Assembly (NCBI GenBank): GCA_902496335.1
Contig: CABVAO010000032.1
Span: 1-18,453 of the forward strand
DNA length: 18,453 bases
Origin: an uncultured Collinsella sp.
Lineage (GTDB): Bacteria; Actinomycetota; Coriobacteriia; Coriobacteriales; Coriobacteriaceae
Reading direction: 5' to 3'
Below the pieces are notes generated by a model. The model searched no databases and had not been told where the DNA came from. It was given only the letters and a program-made list of their open reading frames with translations. Of this stretch, positions 1 to 7,724 are shown one piece after another; the stretch's first letter is position 1; each line of letters starts with the position of its first letter. The translations under genes were made by a program, and so were the position numbers.

Positions 1-129
1 ATGCCCCGGCACCGGCAACTCAGCCACCACGCGACCGTCCTCAACGCGTGCCGCAAAGGCGCAATCGGCATAGCATCCCCCGCATGTGGTCACCACAGCG
101 CGACCGTCACGCTCCACAGCAGATGCCAT
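1..129 (-). CDS. Molybdopterin oxidoreductase, N-terminal fragment (runs off the left edge)
   Basis: This is the first 43 codons of a minus-strand gene cut off by the window edge. The translation begins MASAVERDGRAVVTTCGGCY and continues ADCAFAARVEDGRVV. The Cys spacing C16-x2-C19-x3-C23 followed by a V-EDGRVV strand is the N-terminal 4Fe-4S motif of molybdenum bis-MGD oxidoreductases (formate dehydrogenase, DMSO reductase and related enzymes). The start is supported by a purine-rich Shine-Dalgarno (GAAAGGGG) about 8 nt upstream. It lies 3' of focA on the same strand but beyond a strong terminator, so it is probably a separate transcription unit. No twin-arginine signal is seen before the Cys motif, which suggests a cytoplasmic enzyme. 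The fourth cluster Cys, the active-site ligand and the substrate cannot be seen here. Confidence 0.7.
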   Translation of the reverse strand, partial: MASAVERDGRAVVTTCGGCYADCAFAARVEDGRVVAELPVPGH

Positions 130-193
130 CTCGATTACCCCTTTCACAGGTCAAACACAACAGGCCAGCAGCACGCCAACGAGCCCCAGACCC

Positions 194-229
194 AAAAAGC
201 CTCCCGCACGGCAACGCCCCGCGGGAGGC
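194..229 (-). terminator. Intrinsic terminator after focA
   Basis: A 9-bp perfect GC-rich stem (GCCTCCCGC at 199-207 pairing with GCGGGAGGC at 221-229, loop of 13 nt) is followed on the minus strand by five T residues (194-198). It sits 23 nt past the focA stop codon and is read in the same direction as the whole hydrogenase cluster, so it most likely ends that transcript. Nothing else stands out in the spacer apart from the ribosome binding site of the next gene. Confidence 0.88.
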
Positions 230-251
230 CCAATGTCAAACAGACGGTACC

Positions 252-1091
252 TTACGCCTCGGACTTCTTGGCGTAGATAAACCAGTAGCCGAGCGCGACC
301 AGAACCGCGCCGCCCACGATGTTGCCCAGCGTAGCGGCGGACAGGTTAAACGCAATGCCCGCGGCGTTGAGCGCATCGGCGCCGGCGACCTTGGCACCAT
401 AGCCGCACGCGTGCATCACGGCACCCATGGGCAAAAAGTACATGTTGGCAACGCAGTGCTCAAAACCGCAGGCCACAAAGGCGGCAATGGGCAGCAGAAT
501 GCCCACGACCTTATCGACCACGGTCTTGCCGGCGGTACCGATCCACACGGCAAGGCACACAAAGATGTTACACAGGATGCCGCGGAAGAAGATCGTCACC
601 CAGTCGATCGTCACCTTGCCGGCGGCGACGCTCACCATGGAGTTGGCGACCGCCTCGCCGTTGAGCTTATAGATGCCGGCCATGTACACCAAAAAGACGA
701 TGAGCAGGGCACCGACAAAATTGCCGACCCACACGACGACCCAGGCCTTAAGCATCTGGACCAGCGTGATCTTTTTGCTCTTGAGCGCGCAGACCATAAG
801 CGAATTGCCGGTAAACAGCTCGGCGCCGCACACCAGCACCAGCACCAGGCCCAGGCAAAAGCACAGACCGCCCACGACGCGCTGTGCGCCCCAGCCCAGC
901 GTGCTGTCGCTCAAAAACACGGTAAAGAACAGGCCGCCGAAGGCGATAAACGCGCCGGCGAACATTGCCAACAGAAAGGCCTTAGCGACCGGCAGGTTAG
1001 CCTTGGTCACGCCGGCGGCCTCGGTCTTGGCCTCGATCGCGGCGGGCGCCAGGCAATAGGGAGAGGGGTACTCCACCTTGGAATCTGCCAT
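252..1091 (-). CDS. focA: Formate/nitrite transporter (FocA family formate channel)
   Basis: The 279-residue product is an integral membrane protein of the FNT family, which forms pentameric channels moving formate across the cytoplasmic membrane. Family marks are visible: GAELFTGNSLMV (residues 89-100, with T94 in the position of the gating-loop Thr of FocA), RGILCNIFVCLAVW (170-183, the FNT signature) and GFEHCVANMYFLPMG (209-223), whose H212 matches the central pore His. Six hydrophobic segments fit the family, and length is close to E. coli FocA (285 residues). I chose ATG 1091 because it gives the usual N-terminus and has AGGAAAGAAG upstream; in-frame starts up to 1124 exist. It is the last gene of the formate hydrogenlyase cluster, 39 nt after hycI, so its likely job is to import formate for the complex or balance formate export during fermentation. 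Confidence 0.93.
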   Translation of the reverse strand: MADSKVEYPSPYCLAPAAIEAKTEAAGVTKANLPVAKAFLLAMFAGAFIAFGGLFFTVFLSDSTLGWGAQRVVGGLCFCLGLVLVLVCGAELFTGNSLMVCALKSKKITLVQMLKAWVVVWVGNFVGALLIVFLVYMAGIYKLNGEAVANSMVSVAAGKVTIDWVTIFFRGILCNIFVCLAVWIGTAGKTVVDKVVGILLPIAAFVACGFEHCVANMYFLPMGAVMHACGYGAKVAGADALNAAGIAFNLSAATLGNIVGGAVLVALGYWFIYAKKSEA

Positions 1092-1130
1092 GTCAATCAC
1101 TTCTTTCCTAATCAGCAGGGGCAAGCGCTG

Positions 1131-1634
1131 CTATAGCTCCTGCCCCAAGCGGACAAAGTGGGAAAAGTCGTTGGCGGCCACGGCGTCGTACACGGCGTCG
1201 ACGGCCTCAAAGACCTCCGGGGACATGGGGTTATAGAACTCCGTATCGCCCGGCTGAATCCCTATGAAGACGATATCATCACACGATTGTTCGATTTCCT
1301 CGATCAGAATCGACAAAGGAAGCGAATGCGTGGTGAACATCGACTTGCGGGCCACATCGCGCTTGTCGAGCAAGCGGATGGACCCGACGGGCAGCGCCAT
1401 GTCAGCGGCATCGACCAAGACCAGGCGAGGCGGACGCTCGCGCTTGACCTCGATGATGTCATCCTCGGGCGTCTGACCGCCATCGATGGTGTACCAGCCG
1501 GCAAGAGGCGCGTCCTCCATCTTTTTGGAAAGCACGGGGCCGGCGGCATCGTCGGCACGCAGCACGCTTCCCGCCGTGAGCACGATACCCGCAAACGGGG
1601 CGCCGTTCACACGACCATCCACAACCCGACCCAT
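1131..1634 (-). CDS. hycI: HycI-type [NiFe] hydrogenase maturation protease
   Basis: The 167-residue protein resembles HycI, the endopeptidase that removes the C-terminal peptide of the hydrogenase large subunit after Ni-Fe insertion. Matching segments are the glycine/acid motif AGSVLRADDAAGP (21-33), YTIDGGQTPEDDI (48-60), LVLVDAADMALPVG (71-84), TTHSLPLSILIEEI (101-114) and FIGIQPGDTEFYNPM (123-137). By alignment from memory, D29, D75 and H103 take the places of the Ni-sensing Asp16, Asp62 and His90 of E. coli HycI. The usual GNxxxGDDGxGP motif has Ser for Asn (23) and Ala for two Gly (27, 30), which is unusual. The start overlaps the stop of the HycH-like gene by one base (TAATG), with GGGAAGG upstream, so translation is likely coupled. 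Its expected substrate is HyfG in the same cluster. Confidence 0.9.
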   Translation of the reverse strand: MGRVVDGRVNGAPFAGIVLTAGSVLRADDAAGPVLSKKMEDAPLAGWYTIDGGQTPEDDIIEVKRERPPRLVLVDAADMALPVGSIRLLDKRDVARKSMFTTHSLPLSILIEEIEQSCDDIVFIGIQPGDTEFYNPMSPEVFEAVDAVYDAVAANDFSHFVRLGQEL

Positions 1635-2215
1635 TACTGCAACCTTCCCGTCAGATACACACCCGAAACATCGCGCACGCGCTCAACCAGATCGCGAAAC
1701 TTCATTAAGAACGCGACCTGCTGGGCATGCAGGCCAAAGTCGTCGTCGAACACCGAGATGCCGGCCTTGGCCGAACCGCGAAAACCGCGCTCGTCGAGCA
1801 GCATATCGCAGGCCTCGAGCAGCGACGGCACCGCCGCCTTGTCGAGCTGGCACTCGCCAAAGGAGCGGATGGCCTCGAACTTGGTCTTGGCCTCCCCCTC
1901 CGGCAACGCATCGACGAGCGAATAGAACACATCCACCGGCACCGACAGGCGCGGCTCAAAGCAGTCGAGCACGCCGGTGTGGTGGCCCACGGCGAGCGTG
2001 TAGTACAGCACGTCGCAGGCCTCCTGGGGAACGTCTTCCTCGGTCTCCACAAACTTACGCGTGAGCTCGTAAAAGACCACCTGGTCGGGCGCGTGGCCCA
2101 GGCAGGGGTCGGCGACGCCCTCGGCGGCCTCGTCGCTTGCGCGCGAGGCATCGCCAAAAGAGCCGCCGAGCATGCCGGGGCCCGCAAAGTAACCAGAGCG
2201 GTCCGTGAGCTCCAT
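1634..2215 (-). CDS. hycH: HycH/HyfJ-like formate hydrogenlyase assembly protein
   Basis: The 193-residue protein matches HycH/HyfJ, a small soluble protein encoded in formate hydrogenlyase operons and linked to maturation of the large subunit; its precise biochemistry is unclear. Recognisable stretches are VVFYELTRKFVETEEDVP (46-63), VLYYTLAVGHHTGVLDC (69-85, close to the YYSLAIGHHLGVIDC segment of E. coli HycH) and FEAIRSFGECQLDKAAVPSL (113-132). The N-terminal 44 residues, rich in Gly, Ala and Asp, are an extension not found in the E. coli protein and are of unknown role. The ATG directly follows the hyfI stop (TAGATG) and the gene ends overlapping hycI, placing it firmly in the operon. 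Confidence 0.85.
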   Translation of the reverse strand: MELTDRSGYFAGPGMLGGSFGDASRASDEAAEGVADPCLGHAPDQVVFYELTRKFVETEEDVPQEACDVLYYTLAVGHHTGVLDCFEPRLSVPVDVFYSLVDALPEGEAKTKFEAIRSFGECQLDKAAVPSLLEACDMLLDERGFRGSAKAGISVFDDDFGLHAQQVAFLMKFRDLVERVRDVSGVYLTGRLQ

Positions 2216-2998
2216 CTAGCGACCTCCGGCCAGCACCAGATCCTGCAGCGCCGAGTACACCTCAACACGGCGAGGATCATCCTGCTTGTCGATGAGCAGC
2301 GCCATGGCACCGCGGATATCGCCCTTGGGCGCGCCCTCGAGCGTATCCATAAACTCGTTGGCCAGGTCGCGGCCGTAACGGTAGCCGCTCATGGCGCGAG
2401 CCTCGCGCTCGATGGCAACGCGCAGCTTGTACGGCACACCGGGGTGCAGGATATCGGCCTGCTCGCCGGCGGCCTCCACCGTGGTCTCGGCATGGAGCTT
2501 TTGGTCCAGCAGACCGAGCGCCATGGCAAAGCCGTAGACGGTCTGCGCGGGGCTGGGCGGGCAGCCGGGGATATAGACATCGACCGGCAGAATCTTATCC
2601 GTGCCACCCCAGACGCAGTAGTTGTCGTAGAAGATGCCGCCGGTGCAGCCGCACGCGCCGTAGGACACCACAATCTTGGGATCGGGTGCGGCCTCAAAGG
2701 CGCGCAGGGCCGGCATGCGCATGGCACGCGTCACGGCGCCGGTGTACAGCAGCACATCGGCGTGACGGGGCGAAGGCACGACCTTGATGCCAAAGCGCTC
2801 GACGTCGAAGACGGGCGTGATGGAACCGAAGATCTCGATCTCGCAGCCGTTGCAGCCGCCGCAGTCGACGCGGTAGACGTACACCGAGCGCTTGATCTTC
2901 TTAAGAAGGGTCGCCTTGGCCTTCTCGATGCTCTCGTCGAGCTCGATCTTGGTCGGGCGGTACTGAAGCCGCTCGGGCAAAAGCGTGGGTTCGGCCAT
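2216..2998 (-). CDS. hyfI: Hydrogenase-4 small subunit HyfI (NuoB/HycG-like)
   Basis: The 260-residue protein is the small electron-transfer subunit of the group 4 [NiFe] hydrogenase, homologous to HycG/HyfI and NuoB. It carries one 4Fe-4S cluster next to the NiFe site. Cluster motifs are VDCGGCNGCEIEIFG (44-58; C46, C49, C52), VVSYGACGCTGGIF (110-123; C115, C117) and IPGCPPSP (143-150; C146). There is no Tat signal or second and third cluster domain, as expected for cytoplasm-facing group 4 enzymes. The C-terminal part after about residue 170 extends past the NuoB core. The start codon is 2 nt after the hyfH stop, and the hyfH tail supplies a GGAG ribosome site. It should dock between HyfG and HyfH in the peripheral arm. 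Confidence 0.95.
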   Translation of the reverse strand: MAEPTLLPERLQYRPTKIELDESIEKAKATLLKKIKRSVYVYRVDCGGCNGCEIEIFGSITPVFDVERFGIKVVPSPRHADVLLYTGAVTRAMRMPALRAFEAAPDPKIVVSYGACGCTGGIFYDNYCVWGGTDKILPVDVYIPGCPPSPAQTVYGFAMALGLLDQKLHAETTVEAAGEQADILHPGVPYKLRVAIEREARAMSGYRYGRDLANEFMDTLEGAPKGDIRGAMALLIDKQDDPRRVEVYSALQDLVLAGGR

Positions 2999-3000
2999 GG

Positions 3001-3717
3001 TTACTCCTCCTTCGTTTCAAAATCCATGATGATGCCCTCGACCGGTGCAGGTCCAGCGGGGATCTCGGGCGCATCGGGGTTGAGCTCGCGGTCGATATAC
3101 TCCGGGTTCACGCCGTGGCCGCCCAGATACTCCATGCCGGGGCCCTGGGGCTCGCCGGACGCAAGCGTCTCGTTGGCAGCCATGCCGGCAGCGTTGCCGG
3201 TCTTTACGGCCGAGGCGGCGCGCAGGGCGTCGAGCTCGCGCTTGCACTCCTGGCACATACCGACGGTGCGGGCAGCCTGCTCGGCCTCCATGCCGCCGGC
3301 CTTTTGCAGCAGGCGCTTGGCATAGTCGATCTCCTTGTGCGGGGCAAACGGCTTGCCGCACCGCGAGCAGTGCTCGAGCGTATAGACGCTCTTGCTGGTA
3401 AGGTCGTCCTTGCTCATGACGGCCAGCTCAAACTCCTCGGTGAGCTTGATGGCCTCCATGGGGCAGGCTTCCTCACAGCGACCGCAAAAGATGCAGCGGC
3501 CGTAGTCGATCGACCAGGTGATGGTGTCGGCCGCAAGGTCGGTGTCCATGCGAATGGCATCGGCCGGGCACGCCACGCCGCAGGCACCGCAGGCGATGCA
3601 GAGCTCCGCGTTGTGCTCGGGCTTGCCGCGCATGTCCTTGTTGGTGGGGAACGGCGCAAACGGGTACTTGACCGTCGCGTCGCCGGCCTTGGCGTTAACC
3701 TTCCAAAGCTTCAGCAT
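3001..3717 (-). CDS. hyfH: Hydrogenase-4 ferredoxin-type subunit HyfH (HycF/NuoI-like)
   Basis: The 238-residue protein carries two 4Fe-4S clusters and relays electrons between the ferredoxin subunits and HyfI, as NuoI does in complex I. The motifs are C40-IACGACGVAC-P (C40, C43, C46, C50) and C75-IFCGRCEEAC-P (C75, C78, C81, C85). Two further CxxC pairs (C117/C120 and C155/C158) could bind zinc or another cluster, as in the longer HycF-type proteins. The C-terminal 70 residues are low in complexity and acidic. I chose ATG 3717, giving MLKLWKV, because it is one base after the hyfG stop and GAGGAGG lies upstream; a longer in-frame opening to 3840 would run through the end of hyfG and give an unlikely Ser/Arg-rich N-terminus. 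Confidence 0.94.
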   Translation of the reverse strand: MLKLWKVNAKAGDATVKYPFAPFPTNKDMRGKPEHNAELCIACGACGVACPADAIRMDTDLAADTITWSIDYGRCIFCGRCEEACPMEAIKLTEEFELAVMSKDDLTSKSVYTLEHCSRCGKPFAPHKEIDYAKRLLQKAGGMEAEQAARTVGMCQECKRELDALRAASAVKTGNAAGMAANETLASGEPQGPGMEYLGGHGVNPEYIDRELNPDAPEIPAGPAPVEGIIMDFETKEE

Positions 3718-3718
3718 A

Positions 3719-5491
3719 TTAGAGCGCCTCCTCATCGAGCGGAGCGGCCATGGTGCCCTCGCCCGCAAGCGGCGACTTGTCGCGCCAGACGTTCTCGAAC
3801 TGCTCCTTGTCGAGCACGTGGTCGCGCTTGGCGGCGACATCGGTCACCGTCACGCGGTCGGTGCAGGAGTAGCAAGGGTCGAGCGAGCCGACGATCAGCG
3901 CCGCGTCGCCCACGGTGTTGCCGCGGAACATGTAGCGCAGGACCGGCCAGTTGCTGTACGTGGCGGCCTTGGCGCGCCAGCGGTAGCACTTCTGGTTGTT
4001 GCCGAGCATAGCCCAGTGCACGTCCTCGCCGCGCGGTGCCTCGGTGGCACCGATGGCGTACTTGTGCGGGGTGTACTCCCAATCCGTGGTGAGGATGGGG
4101 CCCGACGGGCAGTTCTCGAGCATGGTCTCGATCATGTCGATCGAATCGTAGACCTCCTGGATGCGAACGGCGGTACGGCCGAAGGCATCGCAGGTGTCGG
4201 CCGTAGCGGCGTGCATCTTTTGGACGTCCGGATCGGCGTAGCCGTCGAAGGGATGGTCAAAGCGCACGTCGCGGGCATAGCCCGAGCCACGCATGAGCGG
4301 GCCGACCGGCGAGAAGTCGCGTGCGATCTTGCGGTCCAAGATGCCGATGCCACTCGTACGCTCAATGAAATTTGGCGTCGAGAGCAAGACGTCGACGAGC
4401 TCCTGAACCTCGGAGCGCAGCTGGTGGATAGTCGTGAGCGTGGAGAGCTTCTGCTCGGCCAAAATGTCGCGACGCACGCCGCCGATCACGTTGAGGCCGT
4501 AGGTCTTGCGGTGACCGGAGAGCTTCTCGGCCAGGTCCATGGACTTCTCGCGGACGCGGAAGAACTGCTGGAAGCCCGAATCGAAGCCCGTGTAGTGCGA
4601 TGCGAGGCCAATATTGAGCAGGTGCGAGTGCAGGCGCTCGACCTCGAGCATGATAGCGCGGATGTACTGGGCGCGCGGCGGCACATGGATGCCCTGGGCG
4701 CGCTCGACGGCCTCGGCATAGGCCACCGAGTGGGCGCAGCCGCAGATGCCGCAAATGCGGTCGGCGAGGAACGTCACGGCGTCATAGTTCAGGCGCGTCT
4801 CGGCGACCTTCTCCATGCCGCGGTGCACGTAGAACAGACGGTAGTCGGCGTCGACGATCGTCTCGCCCTCGACGAACAGGCGGAAGTGGCCGGGCTCGTC
4901 GGAGGTAATGTGCAGCGGTCCCATGGGGACGAGCGTGGTCTCCTTGCCCTTGGTGTCGGCCAAGAACTCGTAGTTTTCCATGTCGCTCGCGGGAGCGGGA
5001 CGGAAGCGGTAGTCCATGGAGTCCTTGCGCAGCGGGTACAGGCCGCTGGGCCAGTCATCGGGCAGCACCAGGCGGCGACGATCGGGCAGACCCTCGGGGA
5101 TCAGGCCGAACATATCGCGCAGCTCGCGCTCGCCCCACACGCAGGCGGGAACGAACGGCGTCACGGACGGGAACGTCATCTTGGCGGGGTCGACCTCGGC
5201 ACGCACGGTAACCCAGCCGGGGTCCTCCCCCTCCATGGAGATGACGTAGTACACGGCGTAACGGCCGCACAGGGAGCGCTCGTCGTTGCCGACAATCACG
5301 GGAATCCAGCCGTAGCGCTCGTAGTACAGGTAGTGGACGGCCTCGGGCAGACGGTCCAGCTTGACGGTGATCGTCAGCTGGTCCTCGCACTGCCACTCGA
5401 CCTTCTCGATGCAGCCCGGAACGGCGCGGCGCAGGGCCTCGACATGGCTCTCGCAGCGACGGGCATACACCTTGTTCTCAGTTTCAATCAT
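3719..5491 (-). CDS. hyfG: Hydrogenase-4 catalytic large subunit HyfG (HycE-like, NuoC-NuoD fusion)
   Basis: The 590-residue protein fuses a NuoC-like N-terminal domain (about 1-165, with ELRDMFGL at 123-130) to a NuoD-like [NiFe] large subunit (about 185 onward). It reduces protons to H2. The two metal-binding motifs are intact: RICGICGCAH (245-254; C247, C250, H254) and DPCYSCTDR (538-546; C540, C543). These four Cys hold the Ni-Fe(CN)2CO site, so this is a real hydrogenase and not a Nuo-type subunit that lost nickel. Residues 547-590 (44 residues) form the C-terminal peptide that HycI should cut after R546; in E. coli HycE the peptide is 32 residues. The gene lies 3 nt after hyfF and 1 nt before hyfH. 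It belongs to group 4a-type formate-linked hydrogenases by context. Confidence 0.97.
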   Translation of the reverse strand: MIETENKVYARRCESHVEALRRAVPGCIEKVEWQCEDQLTITVKLDRLPEAVHYLYYERYGWIPVIVGNDERSLCGRYAVYYVISMEGEDPGWVTVRAEVDPAKMTFPSVTPFVPACVWGERELRDMFGLIPEGLPDRRRLVLPDDWPSGLYPLRKDSMDYRFRPAPASDMENYEFLADTKGKETTLVPMGPLHITSDEPGHFRLFVEGETIVDADYRLFYVHRGMEKVAETRLNYDAVTFLADRICGICGCAHSVAYAEAVERAQGIHVPPRAQYIRAIMLEVERLHSHLLNIGLASHYTGFDSGFQQFFRVREKSMDLAEKLSGHRKTYGLNVIGGVRRDILAEQKLSTLTTIHQLRSEVQELVDVLLSTPNFIERTSGIGILDRKIARDFSPVGPLMRGSGYARDVRFDHPFDGYADPDVQKMHAATADTCDAFGRTAVRIQEVYDSIDMIETMLENCPSGPILTTDWEYTPHKYAIGATEAPRGEDVHWAMLGNNQKCYRWRAKAATYSNWPVLRYMFRGNTVGDAALIVGSLDPCYSCTDRVTVTDVAAKRDHVLDKEQFENVWRDKSPLAGEGTMAAPLDEEAL

Positions 5492-5494
5492 TCG

Positions 5495-7054
5495 TTACTC
5501 CACCTCGCTCTGAGCGGTCTCGGTACCGAACACAGCGCGGTACATCGGCGTCGCGTGAAGTTCCTCGGTGCTCTGCTCGAGCACGATGCCGGTCGCGGTC
5601 TCCACACCGTGCACGAGGGGCAGCGGGGTGGCGATGCCAAACCACAAGATCATGACAGCCAGGATGATTTCGGGGATAAGCATGAGCACCGGGGCCTCAT
5701 GCTTATCCATGCCCTGGGGCGCATGACCGAATACCGACTTGAGTGCGATGCGGGTGAGCGCGGATATGGCCACGGTAAGACCGAGGGCGACCACGACGAC
5801 CAGCCACATGGGACCGGCGGTAACACCGGCGACAAAAGTCAGGAACTCGGAGATAAACATGCCAAAGGGCGGGAAGGCACCAAGACCGAGCAGCGCCAGG
5901 ACGGCGAGCGCGGCGGTTGCGGGGGCAACCTCGACGACACCCTGGATCTTGGCCAGGCTACGCGTGCCAAAGGCGTGCTGGATGTTGCCGGACACGCAGA
6001 AGGCAAGCGTCTTGGTAAAGCCGTGGAACACGCAGTGCAGCAGGGCCGCGGCGATACCCAGCGGGCCACCGATACCCAGGCACAGGGCGATAACGCCCAC
6101 GTTCTCCACAGACGAGTACGCAAAGCGGCGCTTGAGGTCGTCCTGGCGGAACATAGAAAGTGCCGCCACCAAAATGGACAGCGTGCCGACGATCAACAGC
6201 AAAAGCTGCGGATACTCGGCGCCCACGGCCTGGATAGTAAAGCCGTAGAAGCGCATGATCACAAGCATGGCGCACTTAAGCAGCACGCCCGAGAGCAGGG
6301 CCGAGACAGGGCTCGGGGCCTGGGAGTGGGCATCGGGCAGCCAAGTGTGCATGGGGAACAGGCCGGCCTTGGTGCCAAAGCCGATCACGACAAATGCAAA
6401 GGCGAGGCGCATGAGCGTCGGGTCGAACTGGTCGGCATACGGCAGCACGCACGACAGGAATGCGGCCTCGTGGGCGTTGGGAATCACGTCGGCGGCGTTG
6501 GCGTAGATCAGCAGCGTACCGAACAGGCCAAAGGCCACGCCGGCGGTGCAGACCATCGCATACTTCCAAGAAGCCTCGAGGGCCGTCTTGTTCTTGTAGA
6601 TACCCACGAGGAACACGGTGGAAAGCGTGGTTGCCTCCACGGCAGCCCACGTGAGGATCATGTTGTTGGACAGGCACGCGAGCAGCATGGTGAACACGAA
6701 CAGGCTAAACAGCTCAAAATACTGCTTGGCGCGCTCGGCGGGCATGGAGCCCTCCTCGATATCGGCCTTTACATAGGGCAGCGAGAACAGCCCGGTAAGA
6801 AAACCGATAAAGCCGATGAGCAGCACAAAGATGGCACCCAGCGAATCGAGGTGGAACCACAGGCCAAGAGCGCTCGCGGTTTCGCCGCTCATAAGGACGT
6901 CACCGGCCGTCATAATCGACAGCACCAGGACGGCTGCGACGGAGACCAGGTTGAGACCGGCAAACACGTTATAGGACGTGTTCTTGGGCAAAAACGCCAT
7001 GACCAGCGAGAACACCAAAGGAGTCGCGAGCAGGGCGTGAATCAACGTTTCCAT
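5495..7054 (-). CDS. hyfF: Hydrogenase-4 membrane subunit HyfF (antiporter-like, NuoL/M/N family)
   Basis: The 519-residue polytopic membrane protein belongs to the Mrp/NuoL-M-N antiporter-like family. Landmarks are the TM5 glutamate E140 (WAAVEATTLSTVFLV), the broken-helix region TKAGLFPMHTWLPDAHSQAP (228-247) with K229, and K260 (SGVLLKCAML), the charged residues thought to make up a proton channel. HyfF is the third antiporter-like subunit of this complex and distinguishes a Hyf-type from the smaller Hyc-type enzyme. The C-terminus ends in a soluble segment from about residue 475. The start is 3 nt after the hyfE stop. Whether the complex pumps ions in this organism cannot be read from sequence; the key charged residues are kept. 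Confidence 0.94.
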   Translation of the reverse strand: METLIHALLATPLVFSLVMAFLPKNTSYNVFAGLNLVSVAAVLVLSIMTAGDVLMSGETASALGLWFHLDSLGAIFVLLIGFIGFLTGLFSLPYVKADIEEGSMPAERAKQYFELFSLFVFTMLLACLSNNMILTWAAVEATTLSTVFLVGIYKNKTALEASWKYAMVCTAGVAFGLFGTLLIYANAADVIPNAHEAAFLSCVLPYADQFDPTLMRLAFAFVVIGFGTKAGLFPMHTWLPDAHSQAPSPVSALLSGVLLKCAMLVIMRFYGFTIQAVGAEYPQLLLLIVGTLSILVAALSMFRQDDLKRRFAYSSVENVGVIALCLGIGGPLGIAAALLHCVFHGFTKTLAFCVSGNIQHAFGTRSLAKIQGVVEVAPATAALAVLALLGLGAFPPFGMFISEFLTFVAGVTAGPMWLVVVVALGLTVAISALTRIALKSVFGHAPQGMDKHEAPVLMLIPEIILAVMILWFGIATPLPLVHGVETATGIVLEQSTEELHATPMYRAVFGTETAQSEVE

Positions 7055-7057
7055 GGA

Positions 7058-7711
7058 CTACCCCCTCAGCTCGGACAGGTCGCGCGCATCGAGCGAGTGG
7101 GAGTCGTCCCAAATGCGACGCACGACGATGGACATGATGATGACGGCAAAGATGGCGTCGGTGGCGATACCGATCTCGATGATCTCGGGAGCGGTGGGGG
7201 CCAAAAGCGCGAGCGTCACGTGGCTGCCGTTTTCCATAAGGCAGTATCCAAAGATCTGCTTCATGATGTTGCGCTGCGAGATGATGCAGGTAAGGCCCAC
7301 AAAGAAGTGAGCGAAGCTAATGGCGAGCGCAGGCGTTGCGACCTCGGCCGTGGGCAGGCTGATCTGCGTCACGACGGCAAAGCAGATCGCGACCTCGACG
7401 GCGATGATGCAAATGGCCCACGCGGGCTTAAGGCCGGCCTTGAGCGATGCATCGCTCGGCTCGCCCATCTTCTTATATGCGCGGTTGAGGATATAAGGAA
7501 CCAGGACGACCTTGGTGATAAAGGCGGATCCGGCCCACATAAGCAGCTCCTGCGCACCGGTAGTGGCACCGAGCGTAGCGAGCAGTCCCACGAGCACCAG
7601 CGACTGCACCGCATACCAGCGGATGGCGTGCTTGATGTTCTTGGAGACGACCACCATGGTGGACGTGACGATCAGAAGGCCGCCAAGGATGTTGACGATC
7701 GAATAACCCAT
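7058..7711 (-). CDS. hyfE: Hydrogenase-4 membrane subunit HyfE (NuoK-like C-terminal region)
   Basis: The 217-residue protein has about six to seven hydrophobic helices. Its C-terminal half holds a NuoK-like stretch, SQRNIMKQIFGYCLMENG (145-162), with E160 in the position of a conserved membrane glutamate of NuoK. The N-terminal half (MGYSIVNILGGLLIV) is the extra part typical of HyfE. In complex I the NuoK-like subunit helps link the antiporter modules to the NuoH site. The start is well defined by AGGAGGT 8 nt upstream, and the gene is 13 nt after hyfD and 3 nt before hyfF. Presence of HyfE with HyfD and HyfF marks the enzyme as the long, hydrogenase-4 form. Confidence 0.92.
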   Translation of the reverse strand: MGYSIVNILGGLLIVTSTMVVVSKNIKHAIRWYAVQSLVLVGLLATLGATTGAQELLMWAGSAFITKVVLVPYILNRAYKKMGEPSDASLKAGLKPAWAICIIAVEVAICFAVVTQISLPTAEVATPALAISFAHFFVGLTCIISQRNIMKQIFGYCLMENGSHVTLALLAPTAPEIIEIGIATDAIFAVIIMSIVVRRIWDDSHSLDARDLSELRG

Positions 7712-7724
7712 GTCGTTCTACCTC

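Noticed and set aside
3718..3840. An upstream extension of hyfH
   Set aside because: It would overlap the hyfG C-terminus by 120 bases and encode a Ser/Arg-rich segment foreign to the family; ATG 3717 has a ribosome site and fits homologues.
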